Part shown: piece after piece, positions 1 through 5,856 of the stretch
How the letters are laid out: the number at the start of each line of letters is the position of its first letter
Position numbering within the stretch: position 1 is the first letter of the stretch
Origin: Candidatus Eiseniibacteriota bacterium
GTDB lineage: Bacteria; Arandabacterota; Arandabacteria; Arandabacterales; Arandabacteraceae
Reading direction: 5' to 3'
NCBI GenBank assembly: GCA_030622265.1
Contig: JAUXGG010000125.1
Span: 1-5,856, forward strand
Length of the DNA: 5,856 nt
Made by a program: the position numbers and the translations under genes
Notes under the pieces: generated by a model
Told to the model about the DNA's origin: nothing
What the model saw: the letters and a program-made list of their open reading frames with translations, nothing else
Database searches by the model: none

Positions 1-98
1 AGATTGCGCGTACCATAGCCGATCTCGACTCAAGCGAGGGAATCAAAACCCAACACCTGGCCGAGGCTATCCAGTACCGGTCCCACGATTTCGGATAG
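1..98 (+). CDS. ComM/YifB-family Mg-chelatase-like AAA+ ATPase, C-terminal end only
   Basis: Seen: reading in the frame that starts at base 3, 31 codons run to a TAG at 96-98. They contain the pieces ARTIADLD, then [10 protein letters not shown], then a short tail. Known: this is the hallmark end of the YifB/ComM family (Mg_chelatase C-terminal domain), where helices after the AAA+ core close with an 'ARTIADL...HLAEAIQYR' pattern. The family resembles magnesium chelatase subunit ChlI. ComM is a hexameric helicase that promotes branch migration during natural transformation, but many homologues occur in species not known to be competent. Inference: this is an intact 3' end of a roughly 500-residue protein whose remainder lies left of the window. 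The ATPase motifs cannot be seen. No stem-loop terminator follows the stop. Confidence 0.82.
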   Translation, partial: IARTIADLDSSEGIKTQHLAEAIQYRSHDFG

Positions 99-236
99 AT
101 GGTACGGTACCAAACAGGAGTCGAAGCCAGCCAATCTTACCTTCCTGACGAGTATGTACAACACCAGTGGTACTACCCTGCGCCCCGCGGTGGAATCTCT
201 GTCAGTTTTGGGGTTCGAATCTCCCACACCTTGTGC

Positions 237-242
237 TACAAT
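237..242 (+). promoter_or_regulatory. Possible extended -10 promoter element for the DUF4846 gene
   Basis: TACAAT at 237-242 is preceded by TG at 234-235 and one base, which is an extended -10 arrangement. The hexamer 17 bases upstream (214-219, TTCGAA) is a poor -35 match, so the call rests on the -10 alone. The position suits transcription starting near 249, just ahead of the ribosome binding site at 260-264. The whole 99-272 gap otherwise holds no gene I can support. Confidence 0.3.
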
Positions 243-259
243 TCCACTGACGTCCAGGC

Positions 260-264
260 GGAGG
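260..264 (+). promoter_or_regulatory. Ribosome binding site that selects the TTG start at 273
   Basis: GGAGG sits at 260-264, eight bases before TTG at 273-275. The alternative ATG at 99-101 overlaps nothing useful and has no purine-rich site before it. It would also add 58 residues ahead of the signal peptide that do not look like part of the family. Confidence 0.75.
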
Positions 265-272
265 CAGAAGGC

Positions 273-1118
273 TTGGCGAGGATATACACATTCACCATAC
301 TGGTCATCATCATGCTTTTCGCGGGTTCCGCGGTTAGCTCACCCAGTCCATATCCTTGGTTGGGGCAGTGCGATGAGAATGAGACCATAGCAGTCAGGAT
401 CGAAACACCCAGCGGGTTTGAGCGAGACAGCCTACCATCCGGCTGTTTTGGGTACTGGCTGAGGCACCTTCCACTTAAGCGTGGCAGGCCACCTGTAATG
501 CTCTTTAATGGCCGGCGTAAGGGCAATCAGGACGCCCATGCAGCCGTCGTGGATATCGATGTCGGAACCAGCGATCTACAGCAGTGTGCCGATGCAGTCA
601 TTCGGCTCCGCGCCGAGTATCTGTACTCACAGGCAAGGTACGAAGACATCCGCTTCAACTACACAAGCGGTGATGAGGCCAGCTTTAGCAGATGGATGGA
701 AGGCTACAGGCCCGTCGTTCACCACAATGACGTTTCCTGGACCAGATCTGCGGATCGGGATTCCTCTCACAGCACGCTCAGAGAGTACCTGAGTTCGGTA
801 TTCACATATGCAGGGTCTTATTCGCTAAGTCTTGAACTCATACCCGTGAATGACGTAGATGACATTTCGGCCGGAGATGTCTTCATCCTGGGCGGTTTTC
901 CCGGTCATGCGGTTATGGTGGTTGACATTGCAGTGAACCCTGCATCAGGCGAGAGGCTCTTTCTATTGGTGCAGAGTTATATGCCGGCGCAAGAGATACA
1001 CCTGCTGAAAAACCCTATGGATGAAGACCTGAGCCCTTGGTATGACACTGATTTCAATAGTGTCCTTCGCACGCCGGAGTGGATCTTCCAGCCGTCTCAC
1101 CTCAAGCGCTGGGATTGA
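273..1118 (+). CDS. Secreted DUF4846 domain protein (TTG start)
   Basis: The product is 281 residues. Residues 1-23 form a signal peptide: a short basic start (ARIY), a hydrophobic core (FTILVIIMLFAG), then SAVSS. The rest is one DUF4846 domain. Signature pieces are GCFGYWLRHLPLK (57-69), VMLFNG...KGNQDAHAAV (75-92), DLQQCADAVIRLRAEYLY (101-118), SLELIP (186-191), GDVFILGGFPGHAVMVVDIA (201-220), QSYMPAQEIHLLKNP (234-248), SPWY (254-257) and TPEW (267-270). Length fits the family. The family has no established biochemical function; the single conserved Cys104 and His212 suggest, without proof, a cysteine-protease-like fold. It acts outside the inner membrane. An in-frame ATG at 99 would lengthen it, but start choice favours 273 for its GGAGG and the immediate signal peptide. 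It converges with the aminopeptidase gene and shares no operon with it. Confidence 0.92.
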   Translation: MARIYTFTILVIIMLFAGSAVSSPSPYPWLGQCDENETIAVRIETPSGFERDSLPSGCFGYWLRHLPLKRGRPPVMLFNGRRKGNQDAHAAVVDIDVGTSDLQQCADAVIRLRAEYLYSQARYEDIRFNYTSGDEASFSRWMEGYRPVVHHNDVSWTRSADRDSSHSTLREYLSSVFTYAGSYSLSLELIPVNDVDDISAGDVFILGGFPGHAVMVVDIAVNPASGERLFLLVQSYMPAQEIHLLKNPMDEDLSPWYDTDFNSVLRTPEWIFQPSHLKRWD

Positions 1119-1191
1119 CCTGAACTCAAGATGGGGAGCAGTCCACCAGCTGGCCCGGTACCGGTCATGCACCGCTGTGCTATCTGGATTC

Positions 1192-2292
1192 CTATATGGT
1201 GAACTTCCCGTTACGGTAGACCACCTTGCCGTCGGCTGTTATCTGGGCGTCCTTCTTCATGTCACAGATCATGTCCCAGTGCAGGGCGCTGTGGTTCTTG
1301 CCGCCCGCCTCGAGGATTGATGCGCCGACCGCCATGTGACAGGTGCCTCCCAGCTTCTCATCGAAGAGGATATTCTTAGAGAAGCGCTTGATATCATAGT
1401 TGGTACCAATTGCGATCTCGCCCACGAACCGGGAGCCCTTGTCGGTATCCAGCATGGCCTTCAGGAAATCCTCGTTCTTGCCGGCGCTTTCACTGACTAC
1501 CTTGCCCTTCCTGAGCTCGAGGCGCACGTCCTCGACCTCGCGTCCCATATAGCAGGCGGGGAAGCTGAAGTGGATGTGCCCCTCTACCGTGTTCTCGATG
1601 GGGCTCGAGAAGATCTCGCCATCCGGGAAGTTCTCCGTACCCGCGCAGTTGATCCACTTGCGGCCCTTGAGGCGCATCTTAAGGTCGGTTCCCTTTGCCT
1701 GGAAGTGAAACCGGTCGAACCGGTTTAAGATCTTGATGAGGCGGGCCTGGTCCCGGGCCACCTTCTTCCAGTGCTTGATCGGATCGCCCTTGTCCACATG
1801 GCCTGCCTTGTAGACAAAGTCCTCATACTCGGACAGGGACATGTTGGCTTCCTGGGCGTTCGCCAGGGTCGGGAACTGTGTTCCCACCCAGGATAGGGAC
1901 TTATCTGCAATGCGCTTGAACATCGTCTTGACCAGTGGGCCCTGGCTCCTGCGGGAGAGGGCCTGGCGTTTGGGATCCACGCCTGAGAGATACTTGGTGT
2001 TCTCGGTGCCCCAGATGGCGACCAGGGCATCGATCTTCCTGGATTCAACCTTCTTCACCGGAGAGATGTACTTGAGCTGGGCATCACTGCCGTACTTAAG
2101 GAGTGTCTCCTCGTTGTCGGGCACCCGGATCATGGTATAAGGGTGTGCCCCGACCTTGACGGCTTCCTCGTAGACCGCCTTGATGAGCGGCAGCGCGGTC
2201 ACCTCGCCCTGGACCCTTATCAGTTGCCCCTTCTTAAGTTTGATGGAGTAGTGAATCAGGGTCTCGGCCAGCCTCTTTACTCGTGGATCCAT
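1192..2292 (-). CDS. M29-family metallo-aminopeptidase (AmpS/AmpT type)
   Basis: The product is 366 residues, a cytoplasmic exopeptidase that removes N-terminal amino acids using two metal ions. Seen: N-terminal pieces GQLIRVQGE (22-30), VGAHPYTMI (47-55) and IDALVAIWG (87-95). The catalytic half has NFPDGEIFSSP (221-231), TVEGHIHFSFP (235-245), GEIAIGTN (291-298), GTCHMAVG (316-323), NHSALHWDMICD (333-344) and a GKVVYRNGKF tail. By spacing and motif, Glu226, Glu292, His319, His338 and Asp340 match the metal ligands Glu250, Glu316, His345, His378 and Asp380 of Thermus AmpT. The family's conserved Tyr352 is replaced by Ile326. The short 19-residue gap between the two His ligands resembles the compact archaeal-like subgroup. 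ATG at 2290-2292 has GAGG (complement of 2301-2304) eight bases upstream. It follows the DUF2007-like gene after 36 bases, probably in one transcript. Confidence 0.95.
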   Translation of the reverse strand: MDPRVKRLAETLIHYSIKLKKGQLIRVQGEVTALPLIKAVYEEAVKVGAHPYTMIRVPDNEETLLKYGSDAQLKYISPVKKVESRKIDALVAIWGTENTKYLSGVDPKRQALSRRSQGPLVKTMFKRIADKSLSWVGTQFPTLANAQEANMSLSEYEDFVYKAGHVDKGDPIKHWKKVARDQARLIKILNRFDRFHFQAKGTDLKMRLKGRKWINCAGTENFPDGEIFSSPIENTVEGHIHFSFPACYMGREVEDVRLELRKGKVVSESAGKNEDFLKAMLDTDKGSRFVGEIAIGTNYDIKRFSKNILFDEKLGGTCHMAVGASILEAGGKNHSALHWDMICDMKKDAQITADGKVVYRNGKFTI

Positions 2293-2300
2293 TGAATCAA

Positions 2301-2304
2301 CCTC
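2301..2304 (-). promoter_or_regulatory. Ribosome binding site of the M29 aminopeptidase
   Basis: On the - strand GAGG lies eight bases before the ATG at 2290-2292, within the 36-base gap after the stop of the upstream gene. No promoter or terminator is visible in that gap, which supports co-transcription. Confidence 0.6.
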
Positions 2305-2328
2305 GCAATCTAGGGGTGAATTACCTCT

Positions 2329-2595
2329 CTAGGAGTCGTTTTCGCCGCTGTCTATTTTCTCGTCCTCTTCGATGATTTCACCGGGGAGGCCTGAGTGGAT
2401 ACTCTTAATCTCGTCCTTGTACTCCTCGGGGGCTTCGACGTGGCCCCAGCCCTTGGTGACCTGGAAGAGGCCGTCGAGGGCAGAGTCGTGGTAAGACTTT
2501 ATCTGGTGGGGGATCTCACGCTCCTTGAGCGCGGCATCCATCACCTCGGCCTCCTGGCGGTTCTGCAGAACGACTATTTTCTTGAAGCGTTCCAT
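2329..2595 (-). CDS. Small DUF2007-like protein (putative signal-transducing protein)
   Basis: The product is 88 residues, soluble, with no signal peptide. Seen: a beta-alpha start (FKKIVVLQNRQEAEVMDAALKEREIPHQI, about 4-32 in pieces), then SYHDSALDGLF, then GWGHVEAPEEYKDEI, and an acidic tail rich in Glu/Asp from about residue 72. Known: DUF2007 (PF09413) proteins are 70-100 residue ferredoxin-like units. They begin with a strand followed by a helix carrying 'EAE' and a 'GIP' turn, then end in a V-x-V/P-E-x-x-x-x-A strand-helix. Their function is not established and the name 'signal transducing' is only a database label. This one has the helix, the 'REIP' turn and the 'VEAPEEY' strand-helix. 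A GGAGG (complement of 2606-2610) stands ten bases before the ATG. It is the first gene ahead of the aminopeptidase. Family assignment is from pattern memory and moderately sure. Confidence 0.75.
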   Translation of the reverse strand: MERFKKIVVLQNRQEAEVMDAALKEREIPHQIKSYHDSALDGLFQVTKGWGHVEAPEEYKDEIKSIHSGLPGEIIEEDEKIDSGENDS

Positions 2596-2605
2596 CGGCC
2601 AATCC

Positions 2606-2610
2606 CCTCC
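2606..2610 (-). promoter_or_regulatory. Ribosome binding site of the DUF2007-like gene
   Basis: On the - strand the run GGGAGGGG includes GGAGG ten bases before the ATG at 2593-2595. It confirms that start and lies just downstream of the proposed promoter. Confidence 0.65.
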
Positions 2611-2627
2611 CTTGTACGAACCGGCTA

Positions 2628-2656
2628 ATTCTAACCCATGGGCGAAACGAAATCAA
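2628..2656 (-). promoter_or_regulatory. Sigma70-like promoter for the DUF2007-aminopeptidase pair
   Basis: On the - strand TTGATT (complement of 2651-2656) is followed after exactly 17 bases by TAGAAT (complement of 2628-2633). The matches to consensus are 4/6 and 5/6. Transcription would start near 2621, leaving a short leader before the ribosome binding site. It sits in the 110-base gap after the beta-propeller gene, so the pair need not depend on read-through from upstream. Confidence 0.5.
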
Positions 2657-2705
2657 CCAGTCGTTGGGCGACCCGGGAAAAGCCGACGGGGACAGAGCCC
2701 GGACG

Positions 2706-4160
2706 CTACCTCAGGAGAATCATGCGCCCGGTCGAGGGCACACCGGATGTATCCGCAGATCTCAAGCGGTAGAAATAGACACCGCCCGCAACGGGCCTGC
2801 CGAGGGAGTCCCTTCCGTCCCAGGTTATGGTATGCGAACCCCCGGGCATGGACTGGTCAAGCAAGGTCTTTATGTGTCTGCCGAGTGCGTCATAGACCTC
2901 GAGTCGCACTCTCCGGGATGGACCCTCCACCGCGAAGGCTATGCGGGTTGAAGTCCTGAATGGGTTGGGACTGTTCCGAGTGAGTGAACAGAGCTCACGG
3001 GGATCTTGCTCGGGCTGCCCGTCCACGCCTGCATGAGGAACCTGCAGGAAGGTGATGTCGAAGGGGGGCACGCCCACGCCGATCTTGGTGATCAGGGTAT
3101 CGAGGAGGGTGTCAAAGATGCGCACCGAGGGATCCGCCACATCACGATCGCAAAGGTAAAGCTCCTGCTGCCTGTTGATCTCGATTCCTGCGAGATAAGA
3201 GCCTGATCCCGAGGTCTGGTGGTAGAGGGTATCGAGCACTTCACCCGTTTCGCGATCGAATGAGACCAGCCTGGCGAAGTTGTTCGGCCAGGGGGTGGTG
3301 TCTAAGACCACGGCATACCACTTCAGGCCCGGAGTTGAGACCGCATCGGAGATGTCGCCGCCCAGCCCGGCTTCAGTAGCTATGATCCCTGTGCTCTCAA
3401 GCGTGAAGGGGTCTATGACTTCAACGCCGCCATCGATCCCGCCCCAGGCTCCGGCGCAGCTTACAGTCAGCTCCATACGGCACGGGTCATACCTGAGTTT
3501 GGAGTAGGGGTTGGGAAGCTGGAGGGTTATGGGCTGAACACCGGGGCTTACGGGATCGCAATCGATCAGGGTGTCGGCCTGGGTGTCGATCACAGCAATC
3601 TTCCCCGGGCCGGCAGGCTGCCAGGTGGTGCGGTCGATGTTGTTCAAAGCAACAAATAGATTTCCGTCCACCATCTCCATGCGACCCATCTCGGGGATTC
3701 CGTCGGCATCGGCCAGTGCGGCCAGATCGATCACGCCCAGGGAATCACCAGTGTACGGATGCACTATGAGCAGGGTCGTCCACTCGTAGCGAGAGACATA
3801 AGCCTTTTCATTGCTCACGAGCCTTATGTCGTAGGGATTCGATCCGTTGCCCACAGAGTACTGGGCGATTGTGGTGAACGGCGGGCCCGGATCGACCACC
3901 TGGATATTGTCGGCCAGGTAGCGGTTAATCACGAAGACCATGTCCTCATCGACATCGTAGTAGGCGACCGGATCGGTGCTTACAGGCTCCACGGCTATGT
4001 CGGTCGTCCGGGGTGGCTCGATCCCGATGGTGGAGTAGTAGGCTGTGGACCAGTAGTCGGTGCTGAGTACAAAGGCGTACTCCGTTGCAGCGACCGGCAC
4101 CTGGGCCAGGACGATAAGGCAAACGGCCAGCCATATAGGTACGTATACTCTGCGTCGCAT
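2706..4160 (-). CDS. Secreted beta-propeller protein (YncE/BtuG-like) with C-terminal FlgD/T9SS-like sorting domain
   Basis: The product is 484 residues from the ATG at 4158-4160. Residues 1-25 are a signal peptide (MRRR, hydrophobic core, VPVAA). From about 28 to 376 lies a beta-propeller: the strand-turn motif 'V-x-D-x-x-x-x-x-x' recurs as IQVVDPG (86-92), LLIVHPYTGDSLG (130-142), IAVIDTQADTLI (188-199), VEVIDPFT (246-253), VSFDRETGEVLD (299-310) and VRIFDTLLDTLI (346-357). This suggests six or seven blades. Residues 391-484 form a FlgD-Ig-like/T9SS type A tail: NSPNPF, VYDALGR, TITWDGRDSLG, VAGGVYFYRL, and a basic end. Known: such tails direct export through, or attachment to, the outer membrane. 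It follows a TonB-dependent receptor on the same strand, like BtuG after BtuB, so a substrate-capturing surface partner is inferred. There is no lipobox. An upstream in-frame ATG at 4211, with its own GGAGG, would add 17 residues. Confidence 0.9.
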   Translation of the reverse strand: MRRRVYVPIWLAVCLIVLAQVPVAATEYAFVLSTDYWSTAYYSTIGIEPPRTTDIAVEPVSTDPVAYYDVDEDMVFVINRYLADNIQVVDPGPPFTTIAQYSVGNGSNPYDIRLVSNEKAYVSRYEWTTLLIVHPYTGDSLGVIDLAALADADGIPEMGRMEMVDGNLFVALNNIDRTTWQPAGPGKIAVIDTQADTLIDCDPVSPGVQPITLQLPNPYSKLRYDPCRMELTVSCAGAWGGIDGGVEVIDPFTLESTGIIATEAGLGGDISDAVSTPGLKWYAVVLDTTPWPNNFARLVSFDRETGEVLDTLYHQTSGSGSYLAGIEINRQQELYLCDRDVADPSVRIFDTLLDTLITKIGVGVPPFDITFLQVPHAGVDGQPEQDPRELCSLTRNSPNPFRTSTRIAFAVEGPSRRVRLEVYDALGRHIKTLLDQSMPGGSHTITWDGRDSLGRPVAGGVYFYRLRSADTSGVPSTGRMILLR

Positions 4161-4164
4161 ACAT

Positions 4165-4170
4165 CCTCCT
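4165..4170 (-). promoter_or_regulatory. Ribosome binding site for the 4160 start
   Basis: On the - strand AGGAGG ends four bases before ATG 4160-4158. The spacing is slightly tight, but the match is full and the start gives a textbook signal peptide. It competes with the site at 4220-4224. Confidence 0.6.
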
Positions 4171-4219
4171 CGTTTTGTGAAACCACCTTGAGTTGTGTTT
4201 TCTTGAGTCATCTTTGAAA

Positions 4220-4224
4220 CCTCC
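4220..4224 (-). promoter_or_regulatory. Alternative ribosome binding site for an in-frame start at 4211
   Basis: On the - strand GGAGG lies eight bases before ATG 4211-4209, an ideal spacing. This start is only 26 bases after the receptor's stop. If used, it would put a 17-residue polar stretch (MTQENTTQGGFTKRGGC) ahead of the signal peptide, which is unusual but possible. Confidence 0.45.
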
Positions 4225-4237
4225 GTCATTTGGATTA

Positions 4238-5856
4238 TCAGAAATCCACCGCCACCGTTCCGTATACCGACCTTCCGGGAAGGGGGTATCCCATAATGTC
4301 CTCGAACCTTTCGTCAGCCAGGTTTCTGACTTCCAGGGTGAAATCCGTTCCTCCTACTCCTGCCGGCACCGTAGCTCCGACATTGTGAAACCGCCGGATA
4401 TCAAAGAGAGGCCCGCTATTGTTGGGAGCCCGGGTGTTGTAAGGGTTCCAGTAGTTGCCGCCTATGTAGCTGAACTCATAGAAGGCGGATATGCCGCGGC
4501 CGGCCCACCTGAGCCTGCCGAAAGCTTCCAGCCCGGGTCTGTTAGGAAGATGCTTGCCGTTAAGATAACTTACAGGCCCGGTGTTAAGTGCGCGCAGGCT
4601 GGTCAGGTTGCCGCTTAGGCTGAAGCCCAGCCAGGAACCCAGGGAGAGTGAGACCTCGTAACCTTCAATGTCGGCGCTGTCGATATTGATGGCCTGAGAG
4701 GCCTGGGCGAACGGGACATATACGAACATTATGAGCTGGTCCACGTCCGACCAGAAGTAAACGCATTCCAGGGCCACCCGGGTGCCGGAAGAGGATGCCT
4801 TCTCCCATCCCACGCCGACGTCACGGTTAAGCCCCACCTCGGGCTGGAGACCGGGGTTGGGTAGCACCGACCCGCGGTATCCGAAGAGCTCCATCATGGC
4901 AGGCACGCGGTGATGGCGGCCATAGTCGGCCTTGACCGTGAAGCCCTTGCCCGGGTTTGCCACGAGGCTTATGATGCCTGTCGAGAGACTATGAGTGAGC
5001 TCGGTCTCGGTCATGCCCCTGAAGTAGATTGCCAGGTCAGCGCGCACTTCCTTAAACGGTGTCATCCGGTCGGTGTATTTTTCGTATCTGCCGGAGGGGA
5101 TGAGCCGGAGGCGATCATGAACAAGATGAATCTCATCTTCGAGTGACACGGCAAAGATACGGCGTATCTGTTCTTCTCCTCGAACGGTTTCAAGAAAGGT
5201 CTCCTCGGGACGGAAGCCCTCACGGCTCAGAGAGACCATGCCCCTTAAGGCCTGCCTGATTCGGGGAAGCGGAAGCTGCAGCCGGCCAACCGCACCGTAT
5301 GAGACCGTGCGGTTTTTCTCATCGGGTTTCACGCCCGCCTTCTTGGGGCGCCGGTCTTCGAAGTGGTTGATCTGGTAAAGCCCGTGCACGCCAAGGTTGA
5401 GCTCCCAGGGTAGAGCGTGATCGAAAGCCCTCCGCCATCCAAGATGCAGGAGGTCATAGGTCTTGGTCAGGCGTTCGGTCTCTGACTGGACGGTGCTGTA
5501 TCCGGGCAGACCCTGTCTCCGGTAGTAAAACTGGTTGGATGCCACCAGGATGCCGTTTGCCAGCGGGCCGCTCACCTTGAGCAGGGCCTCATATTCCTTA
5601 AGCTGGTTGTTGATGCGCGTGACCATGGCATCGTCGGCGGGGTTGTAGGGCGTCCCGTTGGTATCGAGAAAATCATAGTCGCCCTCGCTTGAAAGCGCGG
5701 AACCCAGGGCAAGGATGTTCCAGCCGGCCGCACCGAAGGCATAGCTTCCCTGGAGCCTCTGGGTGAAGAGAGAACCCAGCGAGAGGGACATATGCCCGCG
5801 GTCATGCTTGCCCGGACCCTCGGTCACGACATTGATCACGCCGCCGATGCTCGAGC
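4238..5856 (-). CDS. TonB-dependent outer-membrane receptor, N-terminus outside window
   Basis: There are 538 visible residues ending in a TGA at 4240-4238; the frame stays open to the right edge. The first visible residues, SSIGGVINVVT, are the end of the plug domain, as in the family's 'GAIGGVINIIT'. The N-terminal signal peptide, TonB box and most of the plug are therefore missing. The rest is a 22-strand-type barrel with many alternating strands. It includes EDEIHLVHDRLRLIPSGRYE, the 'HRVPAMMELFG...NPGLQPE' block (family: 'FRAPSLxELY...NPxLKPE'), 'IEGYEVSLS' and the final 'NLADERFEDIMGYPLPGRSVYG', with a C-terminal Phe as needed for outer-membrane insertion. Role: energy-dependent import of a scarce ligand (cobalamin, siderophore or similar) driven by TonB-ExbBD. 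The style is closest to the BtuB/FepA-like general class; the ligand cannot be read from this part. The beta-propeller gene follows immediately, so an operon is likely. Confidence 0.96.
   Translation of the reverse strand, partial: SSIGGVINVVTEGPGKHDRGHMSLSLGSLFTQRLQGSYAFGAAGWNILALGSALSSEGDYDFLDTNGTPYNPADDAMVTRINNQLKEYEALLKVSGPLANGILVASNQFYYRRQGLPGYSTVQSETERLTKTYDLLHLGWRRAFDHALPWELNLGVHGLYQINHFEDRRPKKAGVKPDEKNRTVSYGAVGRLQLPLPRIRQALRGMVSLSREGFRPEETFLETVRGEEQIRRIFAVSLEDEIHLVHDRLRLIPSGRYEKYTDRMTPFKEVRADLAIYFRGMTETELTHSLSTGIISLVANPGKGFTVKADYGRHHRVPAMMELFGYRGSVLPNPGLQPEVGLNRDVGVGWEKASSSGTRVALECVYFWSDVDQLIMFVYVPFAQASQAINIDSADIEGYEVSLSLGSWLGFSLSGNLTSLRALNTGPVSYLNGKHLPNRPGLEAFGRLRWAGRGISAFYEFSYIGGNYWNPYNTRAPNNSGPLFDIRRFHNVGATVPAGVGGTDFTLEVRNLADERFEDIMGYPLPGRSVYGTVAVDF

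Noticed and set aside
155..235. A tRNA gene, suggested by GGTTCGAATC at 212-221, which looks like a T-loop
   Set aside because: Folded as a T-arm, the stem has only four pairs, one of them G-T. The following acceptor-strand sequence (ACACCTT) has no partner about 65 bases upstream, and no D-arm or anticodon arm closes. It could at most be a decayed remnant. A covariance-model scan would settle it.
1155..1164. Perfect palindrome CCGGTACCGG in the convergent gap, as a possible terminator
   Set aside because: It has no loop and no T-run follows on either strand. A ten-base palindrome is not strong evidence of a site.
2673..2702. Possible terminator after the beta-propeller gene (CCGGG...CCCGG)
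   Set aside because: The stem is only five pairs with a 20-base loop, and no T-tract follows on the - strand.
2525..2959. A + strand open frame of 144 codons over the 3' end of the beta-propeller gene and the DUF2007-like gene
   Set aside because: It lies antisense to two recognisable genes and covers a promoter. It has a basic, Arg/Pro-rich composition typical of shadow frames in GC-rich DNA and no known domain.
4101..4160. A lipoprotein signal (Cys14 within LAVC) on the beta-propeller protein, as in Bacteroides BtuG
   Set aside because: Cys14 falls inside the hydrophobic core after only about nine uncharged residues, and a further hydrophobic stretch ends in an ordinary VPVAA cleavage region. 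It does not fit a lipobox.
4910..5146. A + strand frame with a fairly natural-looking composition, opposite the receptor gene
   Set aside because: It is wholly inside the receptor gene, whose barrel motifs continue through it, and it has no ribosome binding site or recognised domain.

Overview
The window looks like chromosomal DNA from a Gram-negative bacterium of moderately high GC (estimated by eye, not computed). An outer membrane exists, because there is a TonB-dependent receptor with a terminal aromatic residue. A secreted protein ends in a FlgD-type/type IX-secretion-like C-terminal domain. That tail is typical of Bacteroidota and of the deep candidate phyla around the Fibrobacterota/Chlorobiota/Bacteroidota group (for example Zixibacteria, Eisenbacteria, WOR-3, Latescibacterota). 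The phylum is inferred; no marker gene settles it.

Left part, + strand: bases 1-98 are the last 31 codons of a ComM/YifB-type Mg-chelatase-like ATPase. A 174-base gap follows with a possible promoter. Then comes a secreted DUF4846 protein at 273-1118, whose best start is a TTG behind a good ribosome binding site. It ends convergently 73 bases from the next gene.

Middle, - strand: a DUF2007-like small protein (2595-2329) and an M29 metallo-aminopeptidase (2292-1192) form a two-gene unit. A recognisable promoter lies at 2628-2656. The peptidase keeps five expected metal ligands but has Ile where the family usually has a conserved Tyr.

Right part, - strand: a TonB-dependent receptor, cut by the right window edge, is followed closely by a secreted beta-propeller protein with a FlgD/T9SS-like tail. 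A receptor paired with a surface beta-propeller is the layout of the Bacteroides BtuB-BtuG cobalamin capture system. I propose that this is a BtuBG-like nutrient uptake pair in which the propeller is delivered by a C-terminal sorting domain rather than a lipid anchor. The substrate is not proven by the sequence.

There is no mobile element, CRISPR array, rRNA or convincing tRNA in the window.
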